NCBI RefSeq assembly: GCF_013433315.1
Contig: NZ_WXVV01000001.1
Span: forward strand, 496,001-560,000
Source: Pseudomonas crudilactis
GTDB lineage: Bacteria > Pseudomonadota > Gammaproteobacteria > Pseudomonadales > Pseudomonadaceae
Reading direction: 5' to 3'
DNA length: 64,000 nucleotides
Position 1 is the first letter of the stretch. Every line of letters begins with the position of its first letter. A program made the translations under genes and the position numbers. A model generated the notes under the pieces. The model ran no database searches. It worked only from the letters and a program-made list of their open reading frames with translations, and was not told the DNA's origin. Below, piece by piece: positions 8,078 through 14,832 of this stretch.

Positions 8078-9150
8078 AGCTGCGACATCTGCTATTGCTG
8101 CTGGTGCTCATCGTCATCGGGTTTTTATTGTTGATGCCGACCAGAGTCGAACCCGTAGCCTGGACGCCGCCGCCAGCGCCATCGCTGACAGAAGGCATTT
8201 ACGCCGAGAATCAGAAACTCAAAGCCGCAGCGCAGGTCGGGCCGAGCGACATCGAAGGACCGGAAGCGTTGCTGCTGGAAAGTGACTTCCTGATCACCGG
8301 GCTGCACGACGGCCGACTGATCCGTACCAGCCTCGACGGCCAGCAACGCAAAGTCCTCGCCGACACCGGTGGTCGCCCGCTGGGGTTGGCCCGGCACCCG
8401 AACGGCATGCTGGTGATCGCTGATGGGGTCAAGGGCTTGTTGTCCCTTGATGCGCAGGGTCAGCTGGTTCCTTTGACCACGGAGTCCAATGGCCTGGCCT
8501 TCGGTTTCACTGATGACGTGGCCATCGACAAGTCCGGGCATTACGCCTATTTCAGTGATGCCTCCAGCCGCTGGGGCTACGGCCATGACGGCGAAGCGAT
8601 CATTGAGCACGGCGGCGACGGACGCCTGCTGCGCTATGACTTCCAGAGCGGCAAAACCAGTGTCCTGTTCGATAAGCTTGAGTTCGCCAACGGCGTGACC
8701 CTCGGCCCGGACGACGCCTATGTGCTGGTCAACGAAACCGGTGCCTACCGCATCAGCCGTTACTGGCTGACCGGGCCGAAAGCCGGCACTCACGATGTGT
8801 TTATCGACAACCTGCCGGGGCTGCCGGACAACCTCGCGTTCAATGGCAGTAACCGGTTCTGGGTGGCGTTGTACGCGCCGCGCAATGTCTTGCTCGACGG
8901 TACGGCCGGGCATCCGTTCGTGCGCAAGATGATCGTGCGGGCGCTGACTGTTTTACCCAAACCAGTGGAAAAACGCGGATTTGTGCTGGGGCTGGACCTG
9001 GAGGGCAAGGTGATTGCCAATTTGCAGGATGCGAGCAATGGCAATTACTCGCCGATTACCACGGTTCGCGAGTACGGGCCGTGGTTGTACTTTGGCTCGT
9101 TGAAGGCCACGCATATGGCGCGGATGCCGTTGGATGCGGCGCTGAAGTGA
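8074..9150 (+). CDS. Membrane-anchored strictosidine-synthase-like / SMP-30 beta-propeller protein
   Basis: A 358-aa protein with an N-terminal hydrophobic anchor (residues 6-22, LLLLLVLIVIGFLLLMP) and a six-bladed beta-propeller of the strictosidine synthase-like / SMP-30 group. Diagnostic stretches are IEGPEALLLESDFLITGLHDGRL near the start, TDDVAIDKSGHYAYFSDAS, and the family hallmark GPKAGTHDVFIDNLPGLPDNLAF. Such proteins are mostly lactonases or esterases. The start is GTG, overlapping the desaturase stop (GTGA), so the two are almost certainly co-translated and probably act on related hydrophobic compounds; the propeller faces the periplasm if the anchor is a normal N-in segment. Confidence 0.83.
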   Translation: MKLRHLLLLLVLIVIGFLLLMPTRVEPVAWTPPPAPSLTEGIYAENQKLKAAAQVGPSDIEGPEALLLESDFLITGLHDGRLIRTSLDGQQRKVLADTGGRPLGLARHPNGMLVIADGVKGLLSLDAQGQLVPLTTESNGLAFGFTDDVAIDKSGHYAYFSDASSRWGYGHDGEAIIEHGGDGRLLRYDFQSGKTSVLFDKLEFANGVTLGPDDAYVLVNETGAYRISRYWLTGPKAGTHDVFIDNLPGLPDNLAFNGSNRFWVALYAPRNVLLDGTAGHPFVRKMIVRALTVLPKPVEKRGFVLGLDLEGKVIANLQDASNGNYSPITTVREYGPWLYFGSLKATHMARMPLDAALK

Positions 9151-9175
9151 GCCATGCGGATTCTGTGTTGCATGG

Positions 9176-9284
9176 GCAGACGCCTTCGCGAGCAAGCTCG
9201 CTCCCACAGGGTTATTTGCTGGTCACAGCATTTGTGGCCAACAGATATCTCTGTGGGAGCGAGCTTGCTCGCGAAGGCGGTCTG
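9176..9284. repeat. REPIN (REP doublet), class 1
   Basis: Two inverted REP sequences, CGCCTTCGCGAGCAAGCTCG... at 9181-9209 and its exact complement at 9251-9279 (29 of 29 bp paired), enclose a 41-bp loop. The element sits between convergent genes and touches the stop codon of the small gene at 9285, so it may also serve as a transcription-end structure. Confidence 0.9.
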
Positions 9285-9449
9285 TCAGTTGCTGGACTTG
9301 TCGAACTTGTCCGGATCTTCGTCTTCAGGCAGATCCTCATCCGGCTCTTCGGGGTTGGCCGTGGTATGCGCCGGGCTGTTCGGTTCGGGATGCGTGGGAA
9401 CCGGGTCGAAAGCGCCCTGCTCTTCACCGGGGAATTTGGGATCGTTCAT
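9285..9449 (-). CDS. Small acidic hypothetical protein (54 aa)
   Basis: Hydrophilic, proline- and acid-rich protein (MNDPKFPGEEQGAFDPVPTHPE ... EPDEDLPEDEDPDKFDKSSN), probably disordered. I recognise no domain. Start chosen at 9449, which has GAGGTG 6 nt upstream. A candidate AlgU-like promoter (GAACGA-17 nt-TCGAA on the minus strand, 9491-9518) lies 42 nt upstream. It ends against a REPIN. It resembles, in style and ribosome-binding site, the 88-aa protein at 10822. Confidence 0.6.
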   Translation of the reverse strand: MNDPKFPGEEQGAFDPVPTHPEPNSPAHTTANPEEPDEDLPEDEDPDKFDKSSN

Positions 9450-9558
9450 AAGGCACCTCGCAAAGAGTCGATGATGAAAGACTCTGTACATTCGAGGTGC
9501 CGGTCGTGGCTGTCGTTCCCGTCAATCCGCTACCGCAGGTCGGCGGATCAACAGGGCC

Positions 9559-9801
9559 TCAGGTTCGCGCCTGTAATTGTTCGACGATCTTGTCTTTGAC
9601 CTGCAAGCGCTTTTCTTTGAGTTTTTTCAGCGTGTCGTCGCTGGGAGCATCCGAGGTCGCAGTCTCGGCCTTGACTACTTCGGCGTCCGCCTGGGAGTAC
9701 TTGTTGATCAGTGCGTCCAGATGTGGATCCGCGGTGCGTTTTTGCTGGATCTCTTCCTTCGTAAGCTTCAAATCCTGTAACAGATCATGGGTCACCGGCA
9801 T
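9559..9801 (-). CDS. DUF465 (YdcH-like) small coiled-coil protein
   Basis: An 80-aa, highly charged helical protein. The central DPHLDALINKYSQADAEV and the C-terminal LKKLKEKRLQVKDKIVEQL are characteristic of the DUF465/YdcH family: small cytoplasmic proteins of two helices, function not established. The middle insertion (KAETATSDAPSDDT) is looser than usual. A strong ribosome-binding site (GGAGGTG) stands 6 nt before the ATG. Confidence 0.82.
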   Translation of the reverse strand: MPVTHDLLQDLKLTKEEIQQKRTADPHLDALINKYSQADAEVVKAETATSDAPSDDTLKKLKEKRLQVKDKIVEQLQART

Positions 9802-10006
9802 GGAACACCTCCGTCAGTTGATCGGCTGGCCAACGCGACCGATTGCGCTGGCCAGTTATCAGAATGGCCTCGGTTGCATGGTTCTGTCGACCACCTGTCA
9901 GACCAGCGGTGCCCGTTCGTCGCCCTGTCGCAAATGCGATCAAACCTTTGCTCGCCGCAATCCCTCCATTGGGTTAACACCAACAAAAACTGCGTGGAGA
10001 TACACA

Positions 10007-10528
10007 ATGGACGGATTCAACCTGCGTCATCTGGTTTTGGCTGTCGCTTTGAGCAGCGGTATGGGCAGCGCGTTTGCTGCGACTGACAATGACTTTGTCG
10101 ATAACGCCGCGGCCGGTGGCATTGCCGAAATCGAAACCAGTCGTCTGGCCCTGGAAAAAAGTCAATCGGCTGACATCAAGGCCTTCGCCAACATGATGAT
10201 CACCGACCATGGCAAGGCCAACGATGAGCTGGCGACCATTGCCAAGGCAAACGACATCGAAGTTCCAGACACCACGACCCTGGTCAAACAGGCCAAGGAA
10301 AAAATCCTCGAAGTGCGCGATGAGTCTTTCGACGCGGCGTACGCCAACAATCAAGTGAAGGCGCACGAAGAGACCATCGAGCTGTTCAAGAAAGAAGCCA
10401 ATACCGTGACGGATGACAAGGTTAAAGGTGCCCCTGAATTGAAGGCGTTTGCACAGAAAATGCTGCCGGCGCTGGAAAAACATCTCGCGGCTGCCAAGGA
10501 ATTGCAGGCCAAACATCCGAGCAAATAA
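10007..10528 (+). CDS. DUF4142 periplasmic ferritin-like protein
   Basis: A 173-aa exported protein. Signal peptide at residues 1-25 (LVLAVALSSGMGSAFAA), then a DUF4142 domain: [46 protein letters not shown], where the His of DHGKAN is the conserved family residue. DUF4142 proteins are four-helix, ferritin-like and often stress-induced; no enzymatic role is established. Start chosen at 10007 with GGAGA 6 nt upstream; the open frame continues far upstream but without family sequence. It is followed directly by a repeat element. Confidence 0.88.
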   Translation: MDGFNLRHLVLAVALSSGMGSAFAATDNDFVDNAAAGGIAEIETSRLALEKSQSADIKAFANMMITDHGKANDELATIAKANDIEVPDTTTLVKQAKEKILEVRDESFDAAYANNQVKAHEETIELFKKEANTVTDDKVKGAPELKAFAQKMLPALEKHLAAAKELQAKHPSK

Positions 10529-10535
10529 AAGGCTT

Positions 10536-10741
10536 GCCCTCACCCCAGCCCTCTACCGGAGGGAGAGGGAGCCGACCGAGGTGGATGTTTGAGCTACGCC
10601 GACTTGAAAGTCTTGAGTCGAACTCAGGTTCCGAACAGCCGCCGACTTGAGATTTCGAGTTGAGCTCAGCTTTTGAAAGGCACCGAGATCGGCTCCCTTT
10701 CCCCCTCGCCCCCCCTGGGGGAGAGGGTTGGGGTGAGGGGG
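10536..10741. repeat. MITE-like element, copy 2
   Basis: About 206 bp. The left terminus is GCCCTCACCCCAGCCCTC (from 10536) and the right terminus is GGGGGAGAGGGTTGGGGTGAGG (to 10741). The interior next to the left end, read on the minus strand, gives TTTCAAGTCGGCGTAGCTC, matching the right-end interior of copies 1, 3 and 4. This copy is therefore in the opposite orientation to copy 3. It fills the gap between the DUF4142 gene and the terminator at 10773. Confidence 0.8.
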
Positions 10742-10772
10742 ATCGATCTCAGCCACACCACCAGACTCAAGC

Positions 10773-10804
10773 AAAAAAAGGCCGCATCCATAAGATGCGG
10801 CCTT
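10773..10804 (-). terminator. Rho-independent terminator of the 88-aa gene
   Basis: On the minus strand, the stem AAGGCCGCATC / GATGCGGCCTT with a 5-nt loop is followed by a run of seven T. It lies 18 nt beyond the stop of the gene ending at 10822. Confidence 0.85.
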
Positions 10805-10821
10805 GTCGTATCCGCCGAAAA

Positions 10822-11088
10822 TCAACCGCCATCCGTATCAATATCGGCATCCGTCTCCTCCCCCGGCTTCGCCCGATCCGGCTGCGGTTCGAAGCCCGGA
10901 CTGAATTCATTGTCGTTGTCGGTGTGCGTGTTCTTTTGATCCACTACCGGATCCGCACTCTGCGCCTGACCATCCTCGCCCTGCTGCTGCGTCGGCGCTG
11001 GTTGCCCCGGCACCTGCGGGTCAATCGCTGGATCGTTGCGGTTAATCGGTTCGCCAGATTGACTCTGCTGATTCTTTTGCTCGTTCAT
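10822..11088 (-). CDS. Hydrophilic disordered hypothetical protein (88 aa)
   Basis: An 88-aa protein of low complexity rich in Gln, Asp, Pro and Asn (MNEQKNQQSQSGEPINRNDPAID ... ETDADIDTDGG), without hydrophobic core or membrane segment. No family recognised; proteins of this composition in pseudomonads are often desiccation- or osmotic-stress induced, which here is inference. Start chosen at 11088, with GAGGTG 6 nt upstream. A candidate AlgU-type promoter lies at 11142-11168. A clear terminator follows. Confidence 0.65.
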   Translation of the reverse strand: MNEQKNQQSQSGEPINRNDPAIDPQVPGQPAPTQQQGEDGQAQSADPVVDQKNTHTDNDNEFSPGFEPQPDRAKPGEETDADIDTDGG

Positions 11089-11141
11089 GACCACCTCGTT
11101 CGTCAAAACCAGCCCGGCGCAAACCCGCCGGGCCTTGAAGA

Positions 11142-11168
11142 TTCGAAGCCTGCCCCACGCCAACGTTC
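11142..11168 (-). promoter_or_regulatory. Possible AlgU (sigma-22) type promoter
   Basis: The minus strand reads GAACGT, a 16-nt spacer, then TCGAA, against the AlgU/RpoE-type consensus GAACTT-N16/17-TCTGA. It lies about 54 nt upstream of the ATG at 11088. A similar pair (GAACGA-17 nt-TCGAA) precedes the small acidic gene at 9449. The -10 match is only partial. Confidence 0.3.
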
Positions 11169-11337
11169 AAAACTTCGCCGCGCCCGGCCACGCCGACTAG
11201 AGTTACCGGGACGTTCCTTGCGCCAGATCAAAAATATACGTGCAAGAACGAACAACTATTTCGAACGGCAAATGTCGATCACTTCGCGGCGATCATTTTC
11301 ACGATCGCCCCCCAATTCGCGACGGAGCAACAGGCAC

Positions 11338-12189
11338 ATGGCAGCACTGCAGAACAGCACACTCGATGCGATGAAAAACAAACAAGCACAACTGCTGGGC
11401 GAATGGATCAACGGCCTGCAAGCCAGCGGCGCCACGCGTAACCTCAAAGATCACGATCTGCAGCAACAGACCACAGAGTTCCTGCAATTAGTGGTCAGTG
11501 GCCTCGAGAACGACAACGGCAACAACATTGCCGCACAGGGTTGGGAAACCACCCGCCAGTTTCTCGAAAAACTCTCCCACAGCCGCGCCCTGCTCGGCCA
11601 GGATTCGCAACAGACCGCCAGCTTCATCTTCGCCCTCAAAGGCCCGCTGTTTAACCTGCTCCAGAATCACTACAAAGACCAGCCAGCGCTGCTCGCCGAA
11701 CAGCTCTGGGAAGTCTCCGAACTGCTCGACGCCTTCGGCATGCACACCATCCGCACTTTCCAGAAATCCCGCGAGGCGGTGATCAAGCGCCAACAGGAAG
11801 AACTGCTGGAGCTGTCGACCCCTGTGGTCAAGCTGTGGGACGGCGTCCTGGCGCTGCCGATGATCGGCACCCTCGACTCGCAGCGCACGCAAGTGGTGAT
11901 GGAATCGCTGCTGCAACGCATCGTCGACACCGGTTCGGAAATCGCCATCATCGACATCACCGGCGTGCCGACCGTCGACACCCTGGTCGCGCAACACCTG
12001 CTGAAAACCGTGACCGCAATCCGCCTGATGGGCGCCGACTGCATCATCAGTGGCGTACGTCCGCAAATCGCGCAGACCATCGTCCACCTTGGCCTCGACC
12101 TGCAAGGCGTGGTGACCAAGGCCAATCTGGCCGACGCGCTGAAACTGGCCCTGACCCGTTTGGGCATCAGCATCGGCAAAGCGGTCTGA
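11338..12189 (+). CDS. rsbR: RsbR-type stressosome scaffold / co-antagonist (RsbR_N-STAS)
   Basis: A 283-aa stressosome core protein. Residues about 15-150 form the RsbR N-terminal globin-like sensory region, and about 160-275 the STAS domain (TPVVKLWDGVLALPMIGTLDSQRTQ). The STAS segment carries IIDITGVPTVDTLVAQHL and GVRPQIAQTIVHLG; Thr215 and Thr247 are candidates for the two threonines that RsbT phosphorylates in Bacillus RsbRA. In Bacillus, RsbR and RsbS form a large cytoplasmic sensory complex that holds RsbT. Start chosen at 11338 (GGAG upstream); the long in-frame extension upstream is not family-like. First gene of a six-gene operon; rsbS starts 4 nt after its stop. Confidence 0.92.
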   Translation: MAALQNSTLDAMKNKQAQLLGEWINGLQASGATRNLKDHDLQQQTTEFLQLVVSGLENDNGNNIAAQGWETTRQFLEKLSHSRALLGQDSQQTASFIFALKGPLFNLLQNHYKDQPALLAEQLWEVSELLDAFGMHTIRTFQKSREAVIKRQQEELLELSTPVVKLWDGVLALPMIGTLDSQRTQVVMESLLQRIVDTGSEIAIIDITGVPTVDTLVAQHLLKTVTAIRLMGADCIISGVRPQIAQTIVHLGLDLQGVVTKANLADALKLALTRLGISIGKAV

Positions 12190-12193
12190 ACCC

Positions 12194-12556
12194 ATGGAGA
12201 GAATTCCGATTCTTCAGATGGGCAAGTTCCTGCTGGTGACCATTCAGGTCGACATGCATGACCAGCTCGCCCTCACCTTGCAGGACGACTTGTCCGAGCG
12301 CATCAGCAAGACCTCGGCGCGGGGCGTGCTGATCGACATCTCGGCGCTGGACATGGTCGACTCATTCATTGGCCGGATGATCAGCACAATCTCCGGCCTG
12401 TCGAAAATCATGGACGCCGAAACCATGCTGGTCGGCATGCAACCGGCAGTGGCGATCACCTTGGTCGAACTCGGCCTGACCTTGCCCGGCGTCAGCACCG
12501 CACTGAATGTCGAGCGCGGGATGAAACTGCTGCAGGAACGAGTAGACCGGCAATGA
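12194..12556 (+). CDS. rsbS: RsbS-type stressosome STAS antagonist
   Basis: A 120-aa single STAS-domain protein. It keeps the RsbS hallmark DISALDMVDSFIGRMISTISG, where Ser57 corresponds to the Ser59 that RsbT phosphorylates in Bacillus, followed by GMQPAVAITLVELGLTLPGV. With RsbR it forms the stressosome and sequesters RsbT until phosphorylated. Its stop overlaps the rsbT start by 4 nt. No feature suggests loss of function. Confidence 0.94.
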   Translation: MERIPILQMGKFLLVTIQVDMHDQLALTLQDDLSERISKTSARGVLIDISALDMVDSFIGRMISTISGLSKIMDAETMLVGMQPAVAITLVELGLTLPGVSTALNVERGMKLLQERVDRQ

Positions 12557-12957
12557 CCGTACGCAGCAGCGGTACTCAACCCATTCACATCGAGCAGGAT
12601 GTCGTGCTCGCGCGCCAGACCGCACGCAAACTGGCCACCGAATGCGGAATGCGCCTGATCGACCTGACGAAAATGGTCACGGCGGTCAGCGAACTGGCGC
12701 GCAACACCATGGTTTACGGTGGCGGCGGCGACATGGACTGGCAGATTCTCGATGAGGATCACAAGGTCGGTCTGCGCTTGACCTTCCGCGACGAAGGCCC
12801 GGGCATTCCCGACCTGAAACTGGCGATGACCGACGGCTGGACCTCCGGCAGCGGCATGGGCCTGGGCCTGACCGGGGCGAAGCGCCTGGTCGAAGAGTTC
12901 GAACTTGAAACAGAGCCCGGCAAGGGCACACGAATAACGATTACCCGATGGACATGA
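12553..12957 (+). CDS. rsbT: RsbT-type switch kinase (GHKL serine/threonine kinase)
   Basis: A 134-aa kinase of the GHKL ATPase fold. Motifs in order: N-box ELARNTMVYGGGG, G1 DEGPGIPD, and G2 GSGMGLGLTGAKRL, ending with GTRITITRW. In Bacillus, RsbT phosphorylates RsbR and RsbS and, once released, activates a downstream phosphatase. Here the likely downstream partners are the fusion protein and kinases of the same operon, since no RsbU or sigma-B gene is near. Overlaps rsbS by 4 nt and the next gene by 10 nt. Confidence 0.93.
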   Translation: MTVRSSGTQPIHIEQDVVLARQTARKLATECGMRLIDLTKMVTAVSELARNTMVYGGGGDMDWQILDEDHKVGLRLTFRDEGPGIPDLKLAMTDGWTSGSGMGLGLTGAKRLVEEFELETEPGKGTRITITRWT

Positions 12958-13964
12958 ATATCAGCGGGTCGATGACCCAGGTTTTACTGATCGAAGACAG
13001 CAGCCAGATCGGCCACGCACGGCGCACGGCGCAACAACTGGCCGAACAACATGGCTTTGACGAGCGCGATGCCGGACGCGTGGCTCTGGTGGCTACGGAG
13101 TTGGCGAGTAACGTGCTCAAGCACGCGAGCCACGGTGAAATGCACCTGCGGGTGTTGCCGCGCGCCAATGGTTTTGGCATTGAATTGCTCGCCATCGACC
13201 GTGCTCAGGGGTTTGATCTGCAGGCCTGTATGGCCGACGGGTTTTCGACCGGAGGCACCCAGGGCATCGGTCTCGGCTCGATATCGCGTCAGACCGAAGT
13301 GTTTGATGTGTACGCCGATGCCCGTGGCGCAGTATTACTGGCCCGGTTTTATCCACGCTCGGATCGCGAACCGGACATGCATTTTGGCGTCAGCCAGCAC
13401 TCGCTGCACAACGATCCTGCTTGCGGCGATGTCTGGCACTTGGCGTATGACAACGGCAGCATCAGCGCGCTGATCATCGACGGTCTCGGTCACGGAGAAG
13501 ATGCCGAACGCGCCGGCCGCGCTGGCGCGGAAACCTTCGCCCTGACGCCCTTCGCCGAGCCGGTGATGCTGATGGAGGACATGCACCGCGACATGATCGG
13601 CACTCGCGGCGGCGCTGTCGCGTTCGCCCAGTTCGATGCGCGGCGCGACCACTTGACCTTTGCCGGCGTCGGCAACATCGGCGCCAGTCTGATCAACGCC
13701 GACAAGTCACGTGGACTGGCCTCGCACCCAGGCATTGTCGGCGTGCAGTATCGGAAAGCCCGGCCTTTTGACTATGCTCACGTGAACGGACATCTATTGA
13801 TCATGTACAGCGACGGCTTGCAGTCCCGTTGGAACCTTCAAGACTACCCCGGTCTGGTGCACCGCCATCCCGCCGTGATAGCCAGCGTCCTGCACCGCGA
13901 CTTCTGTCGCGGGCGCGATGATGTAACGGTGCTGGTCGTTGCCCTGGAGGCCGCCCATGGCTGA
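12948..13964 (+). CDS. RsbW-like ATPase fused to an RsbX/SpoIIE-type PP2C phosphatase
   Basis: A 338-aa two-domain protein. The N-terminal part (about 10-135) is a GHKL ATPase with N-box ATELASNVLKHAS and a glycine-rich FSTGGTQGIGLGSISR; the usual D-x-G-x-G motif is altered to DRAQGFD. The C-terminal part (about 145-335) is a PP2C/SpoIIE phosphatase with metal-site motifs IIDGLGHGEDA and GRDDVTVLVV, most like RsbX, which resets phosphorylated RsbR and RsbS. A kinase-like and a phosphatase domain in one chain would let one protein both sense and reset the module. ATG at 12948; MNISGSM six nt later is an alternative. Overlaps both neighbours. Confidence 0.88.
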   Translation: MDMNISGSMTQVLLIEDSSQIGHARRTAQQLAEQHGFDERDAGRVALVATELASNVLKHASHGEMHLRVLPRANGFGIELLAIDRAQGFDLQACMADGFSTGGTQGIGLGSISRQTEVFDVYADARGAVLLARFYPRSDREPDMHFGVSQHSLHNDPACGDVWHLAYDNGSISALIIDGLGHGEDAERAGRAGAETFALTPFAEPVMLMEDMHRDMIGTRGGAVAFAQFDARRDHLTFAGVGNIGASLINADKSRGLASHPGIVGVQYRKARPFDYAHVNGHLLIMYSDGLQSRWNLQDYPGLVHRHPAVIASVLHRDFCRGRDDVTVLVVALEAAHG

Positions 13965-14832
13965 GTCGCCGATTCTGAGCAGTGCCGAACAGGCCGCACT
14001 GATTGCGCAGTTGCAGAGCGAGACTGCAGCCCTGCGCGAAGAACTCGATGAAACCAACCAGGGTGTGCTGGCCCTGTACGCCGAACTCGATATACAGGCT
14101 GAGGAATTGCGCCAGGCCTCGGACTTGAAAAGCCGTTTCCTGTCGTACATGAGCCATGAGTTCCGCACGCCACTGGGCTCGATTCTCAGCATCAACAGCC
14201 TGCTCGCCGACGAACTCGACGGCCCGCTCAGCCCTGAACAACACAAGCAGGTAGCGTTCGTCAGCACCGCTGCCCGCGAGTTGAGCGACATGGTCGATGA
14301 CCTGCTCGATCTGGCGAAGATCGAGGCCGGGCGCATCACGATTTCCCCAGCGTGGTTCGACATGTTCGACCTGTTCTCGGCGCTGCGCGGGATGTTCCGG
14401 CCAATTGTCGATGCCTCCGCCGTGGACCTGATTTTCGAAGAACCGGTCGGTTTGCCGCGCCTGTACACCGACGACAAGAAACTCGGACAAATCCTGCGCA
14501 ACTTCATTTCCAATTCACTGAAGTTCACCACCCGTGGCGAAGTGCGGGTGTCCGCGCGCCTCGAAGGCGTGAACAAGGTGCGTTTTGCCGTCAGCGACAC
14601 CGGAATCGGTATCGCACCAGAGCTACATGGCGCATTGTTCGAGGACTTTTCCCAGGTCGACTCGCCGCTGCAGAAACGTCTGCGCGGCACCGGGCTGGGC
14701 CTGTCACTGTGCAAACGCTTCGCGGCCCTGCTCGGCGGTGAAGTCGGGCTGGAAAGCACGCCGGGGGTCGGTTCGACCTTCTTCGTGGTCATTCCACTGG
14801 CGATCGCTCTGGAGAACGTCGATGAAACGTGA
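13957..14832 (+). CDS. Soluble histidine kinase of the stressosome operon
   Basis: A 291-aa cytoplasmic sensor kinase without transmembrane segments. Residues about 8-58 are a predicted coiled coil (LIAQLQSETAALREELDETN...). The HisKA domain has phospho-acceptor His67 in SYMSHEFRTPLGS. The HATPase_c domain has N-box ILRNFISNSLKFT, G1 DTGIGIAP and G2 GTGLGLSL. It overlaps the phosphatase gene by 8 nt and the hybrid kinase by 11 nt, so it is produced with them. The short coiled-coil N-terminus suggests that it takes its input from a protein partner, probably the RsbT/RsbX-type proteins, rather than from a ligand. Confidence 0.9.
   Translation: MAESPILSSAEQAALIAQLQSETAALREELDETNQGVLALYAELDIQAEELRQASDLKSRFLSYMSHEFRTPLGSILSINSLLADELDGPLSPEQHKQVAFVSTAARELSDMVDDLLDLAKIEAGRITISPAWFDMFDLFSALRGMFRPIVDASAVDLIFEEPVGLPRLYTDDKKLGQILRNFISNSLKFTTRGEVRVSARLEGVNKVRFAVSDTGIGIAPELHGALFEDFSQVDSPLQKRLRGTGLGLSLCKRFAALLGGEVGLESTPGVGSTFFVVIPLAIALENVDET

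Noticed and set aside
10660..11337. N-terminal extension of the RsbR protein
   Set aside because: The open frame continues upstream through a repeat element and antisense to the 88-aa gene; the RsbR_N homology and ribosome site start at 11338.
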